From Aphanomyces cochlioides (Eukaryota; Oomycota; Saprolegniomycetes; Saprolegniales; Verrucalvaceae), in NCBI GenBank assembly GCA_019828595.1, contig JAHQRK010000001.1, positions 3,162,001 through 3,226,000 of the forward strand: a stretch of DNA of 64,000 nucleotides. The letters run 5' to 3'. Positions 11,030 to 22,417 of the stretch are shown one piece after another. The first letter of the stretch is position 1, and the number at the start of each line of letters is the position of its first letter. A program made the position numbers and the translations under genes. The notes beneath the pieces were generated by a model, which saw only the letters and a program-made list of their open reading frames with translations, had not been told where the DNA came from and made no database searches.

Positions 11030-14000
11030 GAGTAACTATGTCCTTGTCTCTTTCGCACTGCGTCCTTCCGTGCTTTCCAGACGCTGAACTTGGACGTGTT
11101 GAGCAGCTTGCTATCTAAAATGCTCTCTAGCTCTGGATTGCGAGCTACGTGGATGTGAGTTTGACGAGGCTGCTTGACGATTGATTTACCTTCGTAGCAT
11201 TCGATTTCATCGCGGTAAATCCAGTCAAAGAGCGGCACGACGTACAAGCAATTGTCGGCAAACGAGTTGAGCATCGTGACCAAGCGCTTGGAGTGGCGAA
11301 TTGCGCTCTGATGCGTTGGGAAGCAGTGGTAGACAAAGACATGGAGCTCATTCGCGTCGGACGACGCATGCTGCTTGACACCAATGCATGCAAATCGCTG
11401 GCCGATGACTTCTGGATTTGATTCGCGTCGAGCGGCTTGCATGATGGAATGGCTGTCAGCGAAGAATTCTTTCTTGATGGAAGGCTCAGTTGGCACGACG
11501 ATGCTCTTGCGTTTCGTGCGAAGGCGATCTTTTAGAGCAGTTGGCGGTCCTTTTTCAGGAGTTGACGGCACATCGCCATGCATATTGCGAAGGACCATGG
11601 CCACGTCGCCGTCTTTATAAATGGCGAATGCACCTCGATCGTGAATAGCAGCATCCGCGACGATGGGCTCCAACTTGCATATATCATGAAACATTTCCAA
11701 AGCACCATCGAGTGCACGGAACTTGCCACAGACTCGGAAGGCTGTCGTGGAGCCTTGAATGCAACCAAACCCCACGACGGCAAACGGTTGATAGACGCCA
11801 TGCAGCGGCGTCCACAAGAATTGCCTCGTATGATGGCTAAATGCTGGCGTTTTGACGCGATCAGGAGTCGATGGCGTCGCTTTTGCAAGAGGATTAAAGT
11901 GAACAAGACCAGACGATGGCTGCGACTGTGTGTCGTTCTCCACTGCAGGGAGAGAAGGCATGGATACACTGGATGAGAGCGACGGCTGTCTGTTGTCTAA
12001 TGAATCCAACGACGGTTTGGCCTTTAGAGACGGCAAGGAATCGGTTCTTGATACTGAGAGCTTGGATCTCCTCAAGTCTTGCAGAGAGGAGGAGTACGTG
12101 AGTTTCGGCCGCTCGTAGAGCTCCAATTCACCAGAGTCGACGACTTGACGGTGTTGAATATCGATAGTTTTCATGGCAGGGAGCTTCTTCATGGGCGACA
12201 ACGCTGGCATTGGGTCCTAGAGATGGCGATGAGGGTATTAGCTTGTGGCAAAGAGCGCACAGGGCCAATTTCACGATATTGCGCTCGGTATTTTTCCCAC
12301 ACGATGGTCTTGAGAACTCGGCTGTCAATGCTTTCAGTCTGCTTGTCATTGCTCCACTTTTGAAGGCTCGCTCGCGCTTCCGGCGACAACAAATGGAAAA
12401 TATCAAACCGTGACAGGACGAGCACCTACAAGTTGTCGACGATATGGATTTCAAATGCAGTGCAGTCTTTACTTTGACGGGGGATGTAGCGTAGATGGAA
12501 GATGATCGAATGAAGACATCGTTAAACTTTCCAGCCGTGGCCCTATACCAAGTGAAACCACTGCGCTTGACCGACTGGGGCTCTTCTTACTCTGCACAAC
12601 CGAGGACGCTGTTGGGACCATATCGTCCAAGAACTACAGTAATGTCCTGCTCACATGATCATGGTTTCGACTCCTTTTCCGTCTTCATACCTCGTTCGTG
12701 AAGGGATCTTTTCCTTCGTGCTTTGCAATGCACTCGCCGCGCACGACGATATACATCTCGGTAGCTCGTGAGCCCTGCGGTCCGTCAGTCGTGAGGCAAG
12801 TCGAGAGTTTCCCGAGCTTACTTGCTTGAAGACTTCGCCTTGGTAGGGAATATATTTCTCCACCATGACAGAGCACATGGCTTCGAGAGTGCTCGCATCC
12901 CATTCTTCGCCCATAAAGTAAGGATTATGCTGCAGCAAGTGAACGTATTCCATGTGGAACTGGTTCTGGTACTTTTGAATGAGCGGAATATACTCGTCGC
13001 GACTCAATGTCAGCAGCTCCGTGTATTCCGTCGCGACAACTGTGGCGCGCCGGACGCCATTCTCTTCCGAGAGAGCTAATTCACCAAACGTCTCGCCTTC
13101 TCTGAGCGTCGCGACGGCCGTTTGGATCACAGTGTCGTAGCTATTCTCGTTGAGACATTGAACGTCATGGCGTCGTCGCACCGGTTCGTCGTTGTGACCA
13201 AAACCTCGACGCAGCCACTGAAGAGAATATAAAAGTGGTGGCCAGGCTGGCCTTCTTCAAAGATGGTCGTGTTTGTCCACGCGCAGACAAGCCGCAGTGC
13301 TTTGCAGAGTTGTTTGCGCACTTCAAAGGAAAAACGGGCGAAAAATTTCACACCTGTGAAATGTCATCTGACGTGGCAGCTCCGAAACGTACCTTTTAAA
13401 TACTCGACGGCAAACTTGAGATCCCGCTCGGTGCGGTCACTGCCGAGTTGGAGAAAGATCGTGCGGACAATATCTTTGTTGGAACGAAAGCGTTTGGTGA
13501 CTTCCAGCCCTGCAGACTAGCCACAAACTGCGTCATGGACGCATCGAAGAGGTCTCTACCTTCGGCATATCGACGAGAAGTTCCCCTTGTCGATCACGCA
13601 TGATCTTGGAATACGACGCCTTGTCCATGAAAGCGAGCTCTGTCATGTCTGTCAGCGTCACGATTGAAGCTACAAGGAAAGCGCCTCACACATAACTTGC
13701 CGCGCTGTTACCTTCGCGGTGATGAGGCTCGTTGAGAGCCCCAACGAGCGCTCGTTCCCCAAAGCAGTCTCCAGGGCGGAGGATGCAAATCGAGTTCTCG
13801 ATTATTTCTCCCGACTGCGTCGTCATCTGCTTGCGCACTTCGACTGCACGGATGGTCAACGAGCTGGCATGCTGAGAGATCTGACCTGTGCCCGAGAAGA
13901 TGACATAGAACTTGTCGCCAACGTCTCCCTGACGACAAAGTTACCAAGACTTGGCGGCCATCGACGGGTACCTGACGAAAGACGTAAGTCCGAGCCTCGT

Positions 14001-14418
14001 CGAAGGTTTGGAGCTGCAACGCTTTGTAGAATTCGGTCTCCTAAGCAGCTTCGTCTCCATGTTGCCACGACGGAGATACCTTTTCTACAGCAAGTTAGTC
14101 CATGGAGAATTCTCATGATGGGACGGACGGAGGTCGAGGTTGGAGCAGTATTTGCCGATTTTGGATGTGCTGAAGAAGAGTTTCATCTACGGAACTAGTC
14201 GCAAACGATCGAGCTGGCGTCCTGTCTACCGTGTGGACTTGCTCCACAGTGCGTTCGTACACTGGTCGGACGAGCAAGTCGCGGCAGTTTTGAACGTTCG
14301 GTCCGTTCTCGAGGACAAGTCTTTCGAATGCACTCCCACAAGACATGAGGTCAACCTGCGTCGCGAGCGACACCCTGCGGCCGTCGTCCGTGCCAGCTTT
14401 GCTTCGATGGACGGTCAT
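11026..14418 (-). CDS. Protein with three cyclic-nucleotide-binding domains
   Basis: At least three cNMP-binding domains are visible from the N-terminus. The first has EFYKALQLQTF, GDVGDKFYVIFSG and RPGDCFGERALV (about 14060-13690). The second has GQPGHHFYILFSGCVEV, GETFGELAL and RRATVVATEYTELLTL (about 13351-12950). The third has KYIPYQGEVFK and ATEMYIVVRGEC (about 12880-12700). They are followed by a roughly 390-residue C-terminal region (12210-11026) rich in Ser/Pro at first and then folded, which I do not recognise. There is no kinase, channel or cyclase domain, so it resembles the cNBD-only proteins common in oomycetes. Introns are about 40-45 nt. The 5' exons (ATG proposed at 14416-14418) are only partly resolved. 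Confidence 0.65.
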
Positions 14419-14439
14419 GGCGACTTGGCCCCTCGTCTA

Positions 14440-15033
14440 ATTATGGATGCCCTGATTGACTTTTGGCGTTTCACTCGCAGTCTGCCGCACCACTTGCCAC
14501 CTTTGCCACTCCATAAGCTGACCAAGTCTTGCACGCCTTTCAAGTCTCCTCGCCTTTCACTTTTCCCACGCCGCCAGCAAGGAATTGCGCACTGCTGTCT
14601 TCCTCAAGCCTCGTAACATGTTGGATGGCTATTTTAATTTCACATGTTTGAGGTGTCCATCATGGCAAGTCAAAGTCAATCGGAGAGTCTTTTGGAGGTC
14701 GAGATGGAATGCAATCCTCGCTCTCATTGATCGATTGACTTGTATTGACATTGCTAGCCGTTTAATCCTTGCTTTGCTCAGCCACGTAGCTCCTAGATCC
14801 TTGAAAATGTATCCACGACGCCGAGCATCGACGCTTTCCGTCGAGCTTGCTCACTCCATAGCCACCGATTGCATCAACTCAAAAAAGCTCTTCTTTCACA
14901 TGTCGAGCATTATTCCTACGTCAGCCTCGTCAAGTCCCTGGCTTTGTACGCAAGCTCGTCGTCCGCAGCGCTGGTCATTCTCGACATCTTTCCGATCTTG
15001 AATGCTCTCTTTCCGAGCTCAACAGCAAAGTGA
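14440..15033 (+). CDS. PX-domain-like coding remnant or gene with unresolved introns
   Basis: Plus-strand pieces with coding character but in more than one frame. One piece reads DFWRFTRSLPHHLPPLPLHK, which resembles the core of a PX domain. The next reads SSLLAFHFSHAASKELRTA and VFLKPRNML. A further frame, ending with TGA at 15031-15033, reads IDAFRRACSLHSHRLHQLKK and a hydrophobic helical end. I could not join these with canonical introns of the usual 40-50 nt, so the locus is either frame-broken or has an unusual exon structure. It sits head-to-head with the cNBD gene. Confidence 0.4.
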
Positions 15034-15045
15034 CCCTGCAGCTCG

Positions 15046-15055
15046 TTATCCGGAT
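15046..15055. promoter_or_regulatory. TTATCCGGAT motif upstream of the dehydrogenase gene
   Basis: A copy of the near-palindrome TTATCCGGATAA found in four other promoter regions of this window. It lies about 190 bases before the start of the hydroxyacid dehydrogenase gene. Confidence 0.4.
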
Positions 15056-15247
15056 GACTACCAAAGCTAAGAATTTGTTTTGACTAATTTTAGAATAGCT
15101 GTAATATAAAATTGTTATTTATCCAGCCGAATCAAAAGATATATTTAATAATAAAGTTAAAAACTGACTATAATTTGTAAATATAAATTCTGGCATGATG
15201 CGCCAGCTCGTGTCTGTCGAATTTCCTTGACCAAATTGGCTGGTGAC

Positions 15248-16291
15248 ATGACGACGGTCTTCCGCGTCCTCGTGGCTTCGAGGGACACTGCGTTGCCAGA
15301 GAAGGTTCGACAAGCTCTAGCTGCATTGCCAGCGTCGCTTGGAGTGACGGAAATTGAGCTGCAGTCGCTCGATATTAGCCAAGTGACTGGGTCCGAGCCA
15401 CTCAACGCTGCATCTCTCGACCTCCTCGCTGAAGCTCGAATCCTCTTGTCAGAGCCTCGTGTGGCTCCGCGTCTGCTTCCTCATGCACCAAAGCTAGAAT
15501 GGCTGCAGTCTATCTATGCTGGAATCGAACCATTGCTAGCGCAGCCCCGTCGTGATTTTATTGTGACTCGAGCTGGTGGCATCATGGGCTTGCACATGGC
15601 TCAATACGTCCTCGGGTAAGTCTCGAGCTCCTTCCTTCTTCTCTCATGTCGTATCGTTAGATGGGTCATTTCCAAGGAGCGCATGTTCCATTTGGCCCCG
15701 CAATACCAAGCCAAGAAAGAATTCCGCAACGCTGAAATGCATTATCGCCACTACGACAATGTGACCGTCGGCATTCTTGGCCTCGGCGACATTGGTCTCG
15801 AAATCGGCAATCTCATCAATCGTGCGGGCTTTCGAGTCGTTGGGCTCAAGCGTTCTGGCTCGACAGAGTCCCGCGAGCGCTTCTCGGTCACGAGTGATCT
15901 CAAGACTGTCTTGTCCAGGTCCGATTACATTGTGAACGTGCTACCGAGCACGCCACAGACGCGCAATCTCCTCTCTAGCAATGTCTTGCAGGCATGTCAA
16001 GCCAAGCAGCCTTGCTTTATCAACGTCGGCCGCGGGGATGTCGTGGACGAAGCCAGCTTGGTGCATGCATTGGACGAGAAATGGCTCTCGAGCGCAGTCT
16101 TGGATGTCTTTGCCGTCGAGCCATTGCCAGTTGAAAGCGCGTTGTGGGAGCATCCCCAAGTGACCATCACGCCTCATGTAGCAGCTCTGAGCATGGCGGA
16201 AGACGTGGCAGCTATCTTTGCGCGCAACGCCAGCCACTTCTTGGCCAAGACCGAGATGGAATACAAACTCGAGTGGGATCGAGGATATTAG
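15248..16291 (+). CDS. D-isomer-specific 2-hydroxyacid dehydrogenase
   Basis: Two exons, 15248-15615 and 15661-16291, with a 45-nt intron. The nucleotide-binding half has GILGLGDIGLEIGNL (Rossmann loop), then the family signature region with INVGRGDVVDEASLVHALD, and the catalytic segment VFAVEPLPVESALW with TPHVAALS (His-Glu relay). About 332 residues, the normal length for the family, which reduces 2-oxoacids or oxidises D-2-hydroxyacids with NAD(P). The substrate cannot be read from the sequence; the N-terminal half resembles glyoxylate/hydroxypyruvate reductase-like members. No targeting peptide is obvious. The TAG ends one base before the stop codon of the SFT2 gene on the other strand. 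Confidence 0.85.
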
Positions 16292-17064
16292 TTAGGTTGT
16301 CACCCAGCTAAAGCATTTGCTTCCCATCGTTTTGATCATCTTGCGGCCATAGGGAATGTAGCTGGCATTGTACCTAACATGGCGCGGGTGAGTCGCCGCC
16401 GAGGTGTCATCGTTATGCATACCAGACAGCGGCGCAGAACTGGAGAAAGGCTAAAAAGAGGACCAGCAGACCCAATTGCGGATTCTACAATACATTCTAG
16501 CCTCAATAGACCAGCTCACTACGTACTGTGATAGCGACAACAAGGACGAGGATGATCGAGAGGAGGAAGATGGCGGACGCGACGCGGCGCACTGGTTTCG
16601 CCATCGACTTGATTTGTTCCATCGGACCAGCCAAGAAACCAGAACTGTCGAGTCAATGATCAAAGCAAAGAGAGACCGGTAATGCGTACCCGCAGAGAGA
16701 AACAACACTGCCGACCGAGTAGATAATGCCAAACTTGGCGCCGCTCCGTGAGCCGCCAAGCAGCGCCACTGTCGCCTAGATGCATCATCAAGTCCAGATT
16801 GGTTATGAAGGTCGGTACGAGAAGGTTGATGAAATAGCCAAGGCAAAAGCAAATGATAAAGCCATAAAGGCGCTGCGTCTTGGTCATGGACGTGCAGCCA
16901 AAGCTCGAGTCCGAGAGCGTGTCTTCCTTTGGTGGAGCTGCTGCCGCCGACATGGTGAGCTTGGGCATTTTAATCGAGATGGCTGCAACCGTTGCCTCGA
17001 CGGCAGAAGAGGCTGGAGCTGACGAAGACGACGTCCCGCCAAAGAGGATTCGAACGCGATCCAT
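16292..17064 (-). CDS. SFT2-like vesicle transport membrane protein
   Basis: Five exons with introns of about 40-50 nt. The N-terminal Ser/Ala-rich segment (from ATG 17064) leads to MTKTQRLYGFIICFCLGY, the first helix of SFT2 proteins. Further exons give KFGIIYSVGSVVSL, FWFLAGPMEQIKSMAKPVRR, a hydrophobic helix, and the diagnostic C-terminus WYNASYIPYGRK, ending with TAA at 16292-16294. SFT2 is a four-helix Golgi protein that helps endosome-derived vesicles fuse with the Golgi. Length and order of motifs agree with the family. It is convergent with the dehydrogenase gene with no base between their stops, and divergent from the phosphopantetheinyl transferase gene (191 bp apart). Confidence 0.85.
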
Positions 17065-17255
17065 GCTATCAAACCAACTCTGCGGTGGGGTTTCGCTCGG
17101 CTCTGCGGCTATAAATAGGTCGGACCCCTCGGCGTTTCCCAGTTGATGATGGGCGTTGTTGGGTCGGCAAATCACAGATTTTTGTCATTTTTATTTTATT
17201 AGAGGTATTTTATATCGTGGTCGAATAAAAATATTTTCCATTGACAATCAGCGCC

Positions 17256-17791
17256 ATGGCAATCGTCGGCGTCGGCGTCGACATTGTCCGGAGCTCAAGA
17301 CTTCGTCAGGCCTTTGATAGACATGGAGACAAGTTCCTAAGGCGATATCTACACCCAAAGGAGGTCCACCAGTTCCAGCGTCTCTCAGATCCCCAAGCTC
17401 AGACTCAATTCCTCGCTTCAAGGTCCGTCAGAACAACCATGGACTGATTGCTCTGACCTACGTGCTGTCCAATGTAGATGGGCGGTCAAGGAAGCGACTT
17501 ACAAGGCGTTCAAATCGTGGCGGATATTGTTTCCCGATATTCTCCTAGTTAAACAGACGCCAGTGTGTCCCATTGAACTGCAGGACACGTTTCCGCCGTA
17601 TCGGCCAGTCCCTGTGCCTGTGGTTGCATTTGATGGCGCAGCTCGACATATCGCCGATGCTTTGGACGTCAAGGTAACAAGGATAAGCATGAAATTGTTC
17701 TATTCGAGTAATCTAGACCACACACGTCTCTCTTTCCCATGACGGCGACTACACAGTCGCGCACGTGATTTTGGAATCCACACCAGCTTAG
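17256..17791 (+). CDS. holo-ACP synthase (4'-phosphopantetheinyl transferase, AcpS type)
   Basis: Transfers the 4'-phosphopantetheine arm of CoA to acyl carrier protein. Exon 1 (17256-17422) encodes VGVDIV with the metal-binding Asp, plus the LHPKEV region. After a 55-nt intron, exon 2 starts WAVKEATYKAF with the conserved Glu and Lys. After a third short intron the protein ends with VSLSHDGDYTVAHVIL and TAG at 17789-17791. About 145 residues, the length of bacterial-type AcpS, so the probable partner is mitochondrial or fatty-acid-synthase ACP. The stop codon overlaps that of the HMG-CoA reductase gene by two bases. Confidence 0.85.
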
Positions 17792-20669
17792 AACGACATC
17801 TTCCTTGAGCTCGCGTCATCCCCATAATGCGACCAAATCATCTTGACCGCTTCTTCCAGTGCCTTCAACTGGACAAATCCTTCGTGCTTGGCGTCGCAAA
17901 GCGCTTCCCATTGTGCATTGGCCTCGGCGCGCGATACAAGCTTGAAAGCGGCGAGAGCCTCGTGCGTCGAGCTCTCTTGATAGACATGGGTCTTGAACCA
18001 CACACAGACATTGCGTTCTTCATGGTCAGCCAAAGCACGTTCGAAGCGGGCCATGTCATGCGCCACCGTGCCTTCCCATCCGATATAGCGACCAGCCCGC
18101 TTGACATATTCAAGACGCGCTGGTGTGATGCTGGCGTCATCGAGAGCAAGGCAATCCACGAGCAAGAACATGGAGGCTTGCCATCGCTTGGCATGTCTCT
18201 CCATGTAGTCGGCAAAGAGAGACGAACGATCCGTCGTAGCAGATGCAGCAGCAGGTGGGCTCCAATTGGCAATGGCGTCTAGCAGATCGGCTTGTTCTTG
18301 GGCAAGCGTGTGGTGGAGAAGAGGATGATGCGCCACTTCTTGGTCCAAGTGGTAGTGGAAGACTTGCCAAAGAGCCAAGAGCAAGGGCAATCCCGTGCTC
18401 AAGACTGGATCAGTCGTTGTAAAGTACTCGGCGGTCCAGTTGATATCCGCCGAGTTGATTTCCATGCCATGGACGAGGAGTTGGTTCACAAATCGCTTGA
18501 CACTTTCCTTGGATTTCTTCATGAGCTGGTACGCCACGACGTTGATCAGGATGGAAACCAAGAGGAGTTTGTTCTGGAGCTCCAAATTCGTCCGTTGCTC
18601 CGATCCAACGACGACGCGCATCGTCGCCAAAAATGTAAACATGCGCTCGAGTTGGGTGTATCCTTTGTCGCCGAGTAGTTGCGAGTGCATGGCCGACGCT
18701 GGCGACTGCTGCTTGGCAATCACAATCGTCTGAGGTTCTCGCAGCGAAACAAAGGCCAAGTTGATGCTCACGGGCTTGGCTAGTCCAGGCACGGCGATTT
18801 CAACATAGAACATGCTTGGCTTCTTCAGTGCTCGTGCAGGCTCCGATTGCAAGTTTTGGTACACGGCGTGCGCCTTCAAGTAAGCCTTGGCAGTGTCAAT
18901 GTTGACATTGTTGCGAGCGAGCATATAAGCTGTGTTGTGTGAATGAATTGCTGATTTATTCGAATCTTACCGCAAAGTTCCGTGACGAGTTCATTGGGAG
19001 CACCAGCTGCGACTGCAATGTTACGAGCATGAAGCGCCATGTGACCTTGGTTGATACCCGTAATGGCGAGAGCGCGGATAGCAGCAAAATTCTGGGCAAG
19101 ACCAACGCTAACCAAGATACCAGCAAGCTGCTGGGCGGTCGGCCTGCCAAGAATGGCATGCGTTGCAGCATAACCAGGATGGGTTTGCAACGCGCCGCCC
19201 TTGGAACCAACAGAGAGCGGCAGTTCCAGCGTACCATGGAGGAAGCCATCGTCCGAGATTTTGTATTGAGAGAGACTCGTGTAGCGACCAGTGCGACTGG
19301 CATAACAGTGGGCTGCGGCTTCAATGGCTCGCCAATCTTGGCCTGTCGCGACCGCTGCAGCATCAACACCATTGAGGATACCCTTGTTGTTGGTTACAGC
19401 GCGGAATGGATCGTGAATGGCGAAATCGTTTGCCTACATGAACAAAAAGAATTACTTTAATCGACGACAGGTCATACCTCGAGGATGCGCTGAGCAACAA
19501 CCGTTCCGGCAGTTCCCTTCCATCCCATAGCAGCAACAGGAATAGAAAAAGTCGCACGAGCTCGACGTGCAGCGCACAAATTGGTCAATATACGAAGTCC
19601 CGCGCGGCTATTCGTTAGATTCGCCACTTTGTCTGACAAGCCTTCCGCAATCGTGTTGACAATGTTGGCACCCATCGCTTCACACACGTCCACATCAATG
19701 TGAACGACAAGGAAAGGCGAACGAACAGACGACGCTTTTATCGTCAATTCGTCACGGTAACTCCAGTACCACGATGCAGTGTCTTCATTCGCAGGATCAA
19801 CAACTCGAGAACTAATCGAGACGACACCACCGCCTCGCTTGGCCATGTTAGCACACAAGTTTGTGTTGGCGTATTCGATAAGAGATGTGCGGTTTGCAGC
19901 AATCGCTTTAATAGCGGCTGGGATGTCCTTCGTCTCGAGTAATTGAATCTGCGACGTCATGATGTTGCCAGACGTCGACGTGTGAAAGCCGCCGTGAGAT
20001 GCGATCAGTTTTGCAGCACTCGATGCAGCAGCGACGACGGATGGTTCTTCAACAGCCATGGGCACGGAATACGCAGTGCCATCAATGACAAAGTTGAGTC
20101 CAAGACTACAGAGGTTCATCATGACATGGAAGGCCGCGAGAGAAATCGTACCCGAGTGGAATACCAAGAACGCCAATGCAGTTTTCAATCATAAGATTGG
20201 CGGTGCGCGACGGAAGATGGCCAATTTCATCTCCACTCAAACTCAAGCTGGGCACTTGTCCTCCAATACTTGTTTTCCTCGGTGGTGTGGTGGTAATTGG
20301 CTGATCGGCATCGCTGCTTCGTCGTGGAATTGCCGACGGGTACATGAGTGTTAGCACATCCATGCGCTCTCGGAGTGTTTTGTTGTAGAACCCAGACCAG
20401 ATCGACGGACGATTTTCTTCCTTTTGAATGGGTTGTTGTGGCGATGGAGTGAGCAAGCCGTACGTTGGGGCCTCGTCAGTCGGTGTGGATGCATTCTCGT
20501 CATCGTGTGTTGTGGTCGCAGCACGCAGATTTTTCAATAGTGATTCCAATTCCGTCAGCGCCGCATCGAGATCAAGCTTTGGCTTGGACGACTGGACAGT
20601 CGCGAGGGCTTCTTTCAGAGCTTGACGTGCAGAACGCAAGAGTTGGTCGGCTGCAGTCCCCTCCGTCAT
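17788..20669 (-). CDS. Class II HMG-CoA reductase with N- and C-terminal extensions
   Basis: Interconverts HMG-CoA and mevalonate. The core is of the bacterial, degradative (class II) type: MIENCIG, GTAYSVPMAVEEPSVVAAAS (catalytic Glu), VDVCEAMGANIVNT, NNKGILNGVDA (Lys), ATGQDWRAIEAAAH (Asp), and QGHMALHARNIA (catalytic His). All four catalytic residues are present. An N-terminal extension of about 150 residues begins at ATG 20667-20669 and includes a Ser/Thr/Pro-rich linker. The core is followed by about 330 residues with no similarity I recognise, starting near the family's usual C-terminal helix (NVNIDTAKAYLKAH) and ending SSRKMSF at 17788. At least four exons; the first intron is 20106-20151. 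No membrane helices of the class I animal/fungal type are seen. Confidence 0.85.
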
Positions 20670-20710
20670 CACCGTGTTCACACTCTCAGGTTCACTCTTC
20701 CAAGTGACAG

Positions 20711-20757
20711 ATCCGGCCAATCATTGGCTCGTATATCCGGATAATCCTCATCCGGAT
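20711..20757. promoter_or_regulatory. Promoter cluster: ATCCGG motifs and a CCAAT box upstream of HMG-CoA reductase
   Basis: Within 90 bases of the HMG-CoA reductase start lie ATCCGG (20711), a CCAAT box inside GCCAATCATTGGC (from 20716), TATCCGGATAA (20734-20744) and ATCCGGAT (20750-20757). The same ATCCGGAT core recurs in other promoters of the window. Confidence 0.45.
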
Positions 20758-20781
20758 CATGTAACGCCTGTTAAACGAAGT

Positions 20782-21690
20782 CTAAAGATGGCGCAGATCT
20801 ACCAAGAGATGAGCAAAACTGGAGGATGCACGGCGGTTCCTACTGGGATTGAGATGGACGAGCGTGTAGTAGTGCCATAGAAAATTGGCCATGAGTGCAT
20901 CAAGCAGCGCCACGACAATGTAGAATTGCCCGTCAGTCCACGGAATGATGTGCCAGTAGACTTCGGCACTGAGAAACGCAACAGGAATGCCCACGAGCTA
21001 CATATGATTTAGTTAAGCCGTCGTGACTTACAGATTCGCGAGAGACGTACCAGAAGCATCATGTACATGTGCTGCGACACATAAGCGTCCATGAAGCGTG
21101 ATGTCGCCAACCAGTCGATGATATGCACTCGAAGTGGTCGAAGCCGATGCGTCTCTGTGAGAAAAGGACCAAGAAGAAGGCCCTACGAATGGCAAGGTAA
21201 GCAACAAACAATGGACAGAGCAAAATGTACATGCAATGCGCCAAATAAAATCAAAAGACACCGCGCGCATATATCCCAGATCGAAGGATACGCTGAAATG
21301 TCAATCACGTCGAAGTGTAGCAGCACGACGTAGGCTCCAGCAGCGAGACCAAGCAGAGCTGGGCCGAGAAAGTAGTGGAAATATGGCGCGTGGAGCACAG
21401 ACGTGTACATTCGTTTCTTTGGACTCGGTGAGCGTCGATTTGGCGACGATGTCGGTGATCCATCTTCTCTTGTTGGAGAAGGTCCGGCTGTGGACGGCGA
21501 TCCATCAGTCTGTCGATCTTTCTCTGTCGGTGGTGGACTTGTGTAAGCTTGGAGGCTAGAAATAAGTCCATAGATCAAAACCAAAGTCTTTAAGTTGTAC
21601 GTACCCAGCGTATACCAGTGCTGTGGCCGTCGCAGTCACTCCCGCCGCCAAGGGCCAGCGGCGTCGCACTGCTTCCGTCGCAGCCTGCAT
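20782..21690 (-). CDS. Unrecognised multi-pass membrane protein
   Basis: Starts at ATG 21688-21690 with MQAATEAVRRRWPLAAG and a first hydrophobic stretch. A 49-nt intron then leads to a polar segment rich in Ser/Pro/Arg and several hydrophobic helices: PYFHYFLGPALLGLAAGAY, WDICARCLLILFGALHVHF, MLLVGIPVAFLSAEVYW and FYIVVALLDALMANFLW. After the last intron the protein ends LNPNLRHL with the stop at 20782-20784. I count four to five membrane helices and do not recognise the family. It is transcribed in the same direction as HMG-CoA reductase, 112 bases upstream, and shares a bidirectional promoter with the secreted Cys-rich gene. Confidence 0.6.
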
Positions 21691-21716
21691 CGGGATGCGA
21701 TATTTTCAAATGGAAG

Positions 21717-21742
21717 ATATCCGGATAATGTTATTCGGATCC
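21717..21742. promoter_or_regulatory. Bidirectional promoter with TATCCGGATAA and TTATTCGGAT
   Basis: The only space between two divergent start codons (21690 and 21779) is 88 bases. It contains a perfect palindromic TTATCCGGATAA-like site (ATATCCGGATAA, 21717-21728) and a variant TTATTCGGATCC (21731-21742). Confidence 0.4.
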
Positions 21743-21778
21743 ATGCGGCGTTTGAATCTTGAATCTTTTTCGACGGAA

Positions 21779-22378
21779 ATGACAAAGATCTTGGCAGTCG
21801 CCGCGATCGTCCTCGCCCATGTCGTGACGAGCTTCGATCCTGTTCAATCCCACGATGAAGAGCGCCTGCTAGCTCCAACAAATTGCTCGGTCTTGGATTG
21901 CAAACACGGCGGATGTCTCTATCGTGGATGCAAAGAAAGAATCGAGTGTTCTGGAGGGCATTGCGAATTCATGTACCAGTGAACTCGCCGTCGTGTGGCT
22001 CACCTTTCTGTCTTCTAGCGATTGCGCGGATCCCCATTGCCAAGGTTTGATGCCATGAGAAGCTCCACGTGCGATTGACACAATGTAGGCGGCGTGTGCA
22101 CCTTCATAGAGTCTGCGAGCGGTACCTGCAATGGAGGCCTTTGCAAGTACATCAAGCCGACACGATCGCTCAAGGAAGACTACTGTCTCGGTGGCCTCTG
22201 CACTGTCGACGGCAAAGAGCACCCAACGTCGTTTTCGACGTCACTAAGTGAGTAATATAGAAAGCGTGGATCGATATTCGATTTAGGTGATGACCGCCCA
22301 TTGCCCCCAGCAGTCCTGCAACCTCCTGAAGCTCCAGCCATGGCCACAGTGGCTCCATCCAGCGAATCTGCCGAGTAA
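21779..22378 (+). CDS. Small secreted cysteine-rich protein with repeated CxGGxC motifs
   Basis: Starts MTKILAVAAIVLAHVVTS, a clear signal peptide. After splicing of introns of about 39-46 nt the mature chain carries five related units: CKHGGCLYRGC, CSGGHCEFIDC, CQGGVCTFI, CNGGLCKYI and CLGGLCTV. A Pro/Ala/Ser-rich tail follows. If the last donor-like site is not used the protein stops at TAA 22376-22378; if it is used, the frame continues to TAG at 22488-22490, overlapping the opposite gene. Small size, signal peptide and paired Cys suggest an extracellular disulfide-bonded protein. It might be an effector or a wall component; nothing shows which. No family recognised. Confidence 0.65.
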
Positions 22379-22417
22379 GCTTGAACGAGAGCAACTGTCG
22401 ACAAGTAGAGAACGATC

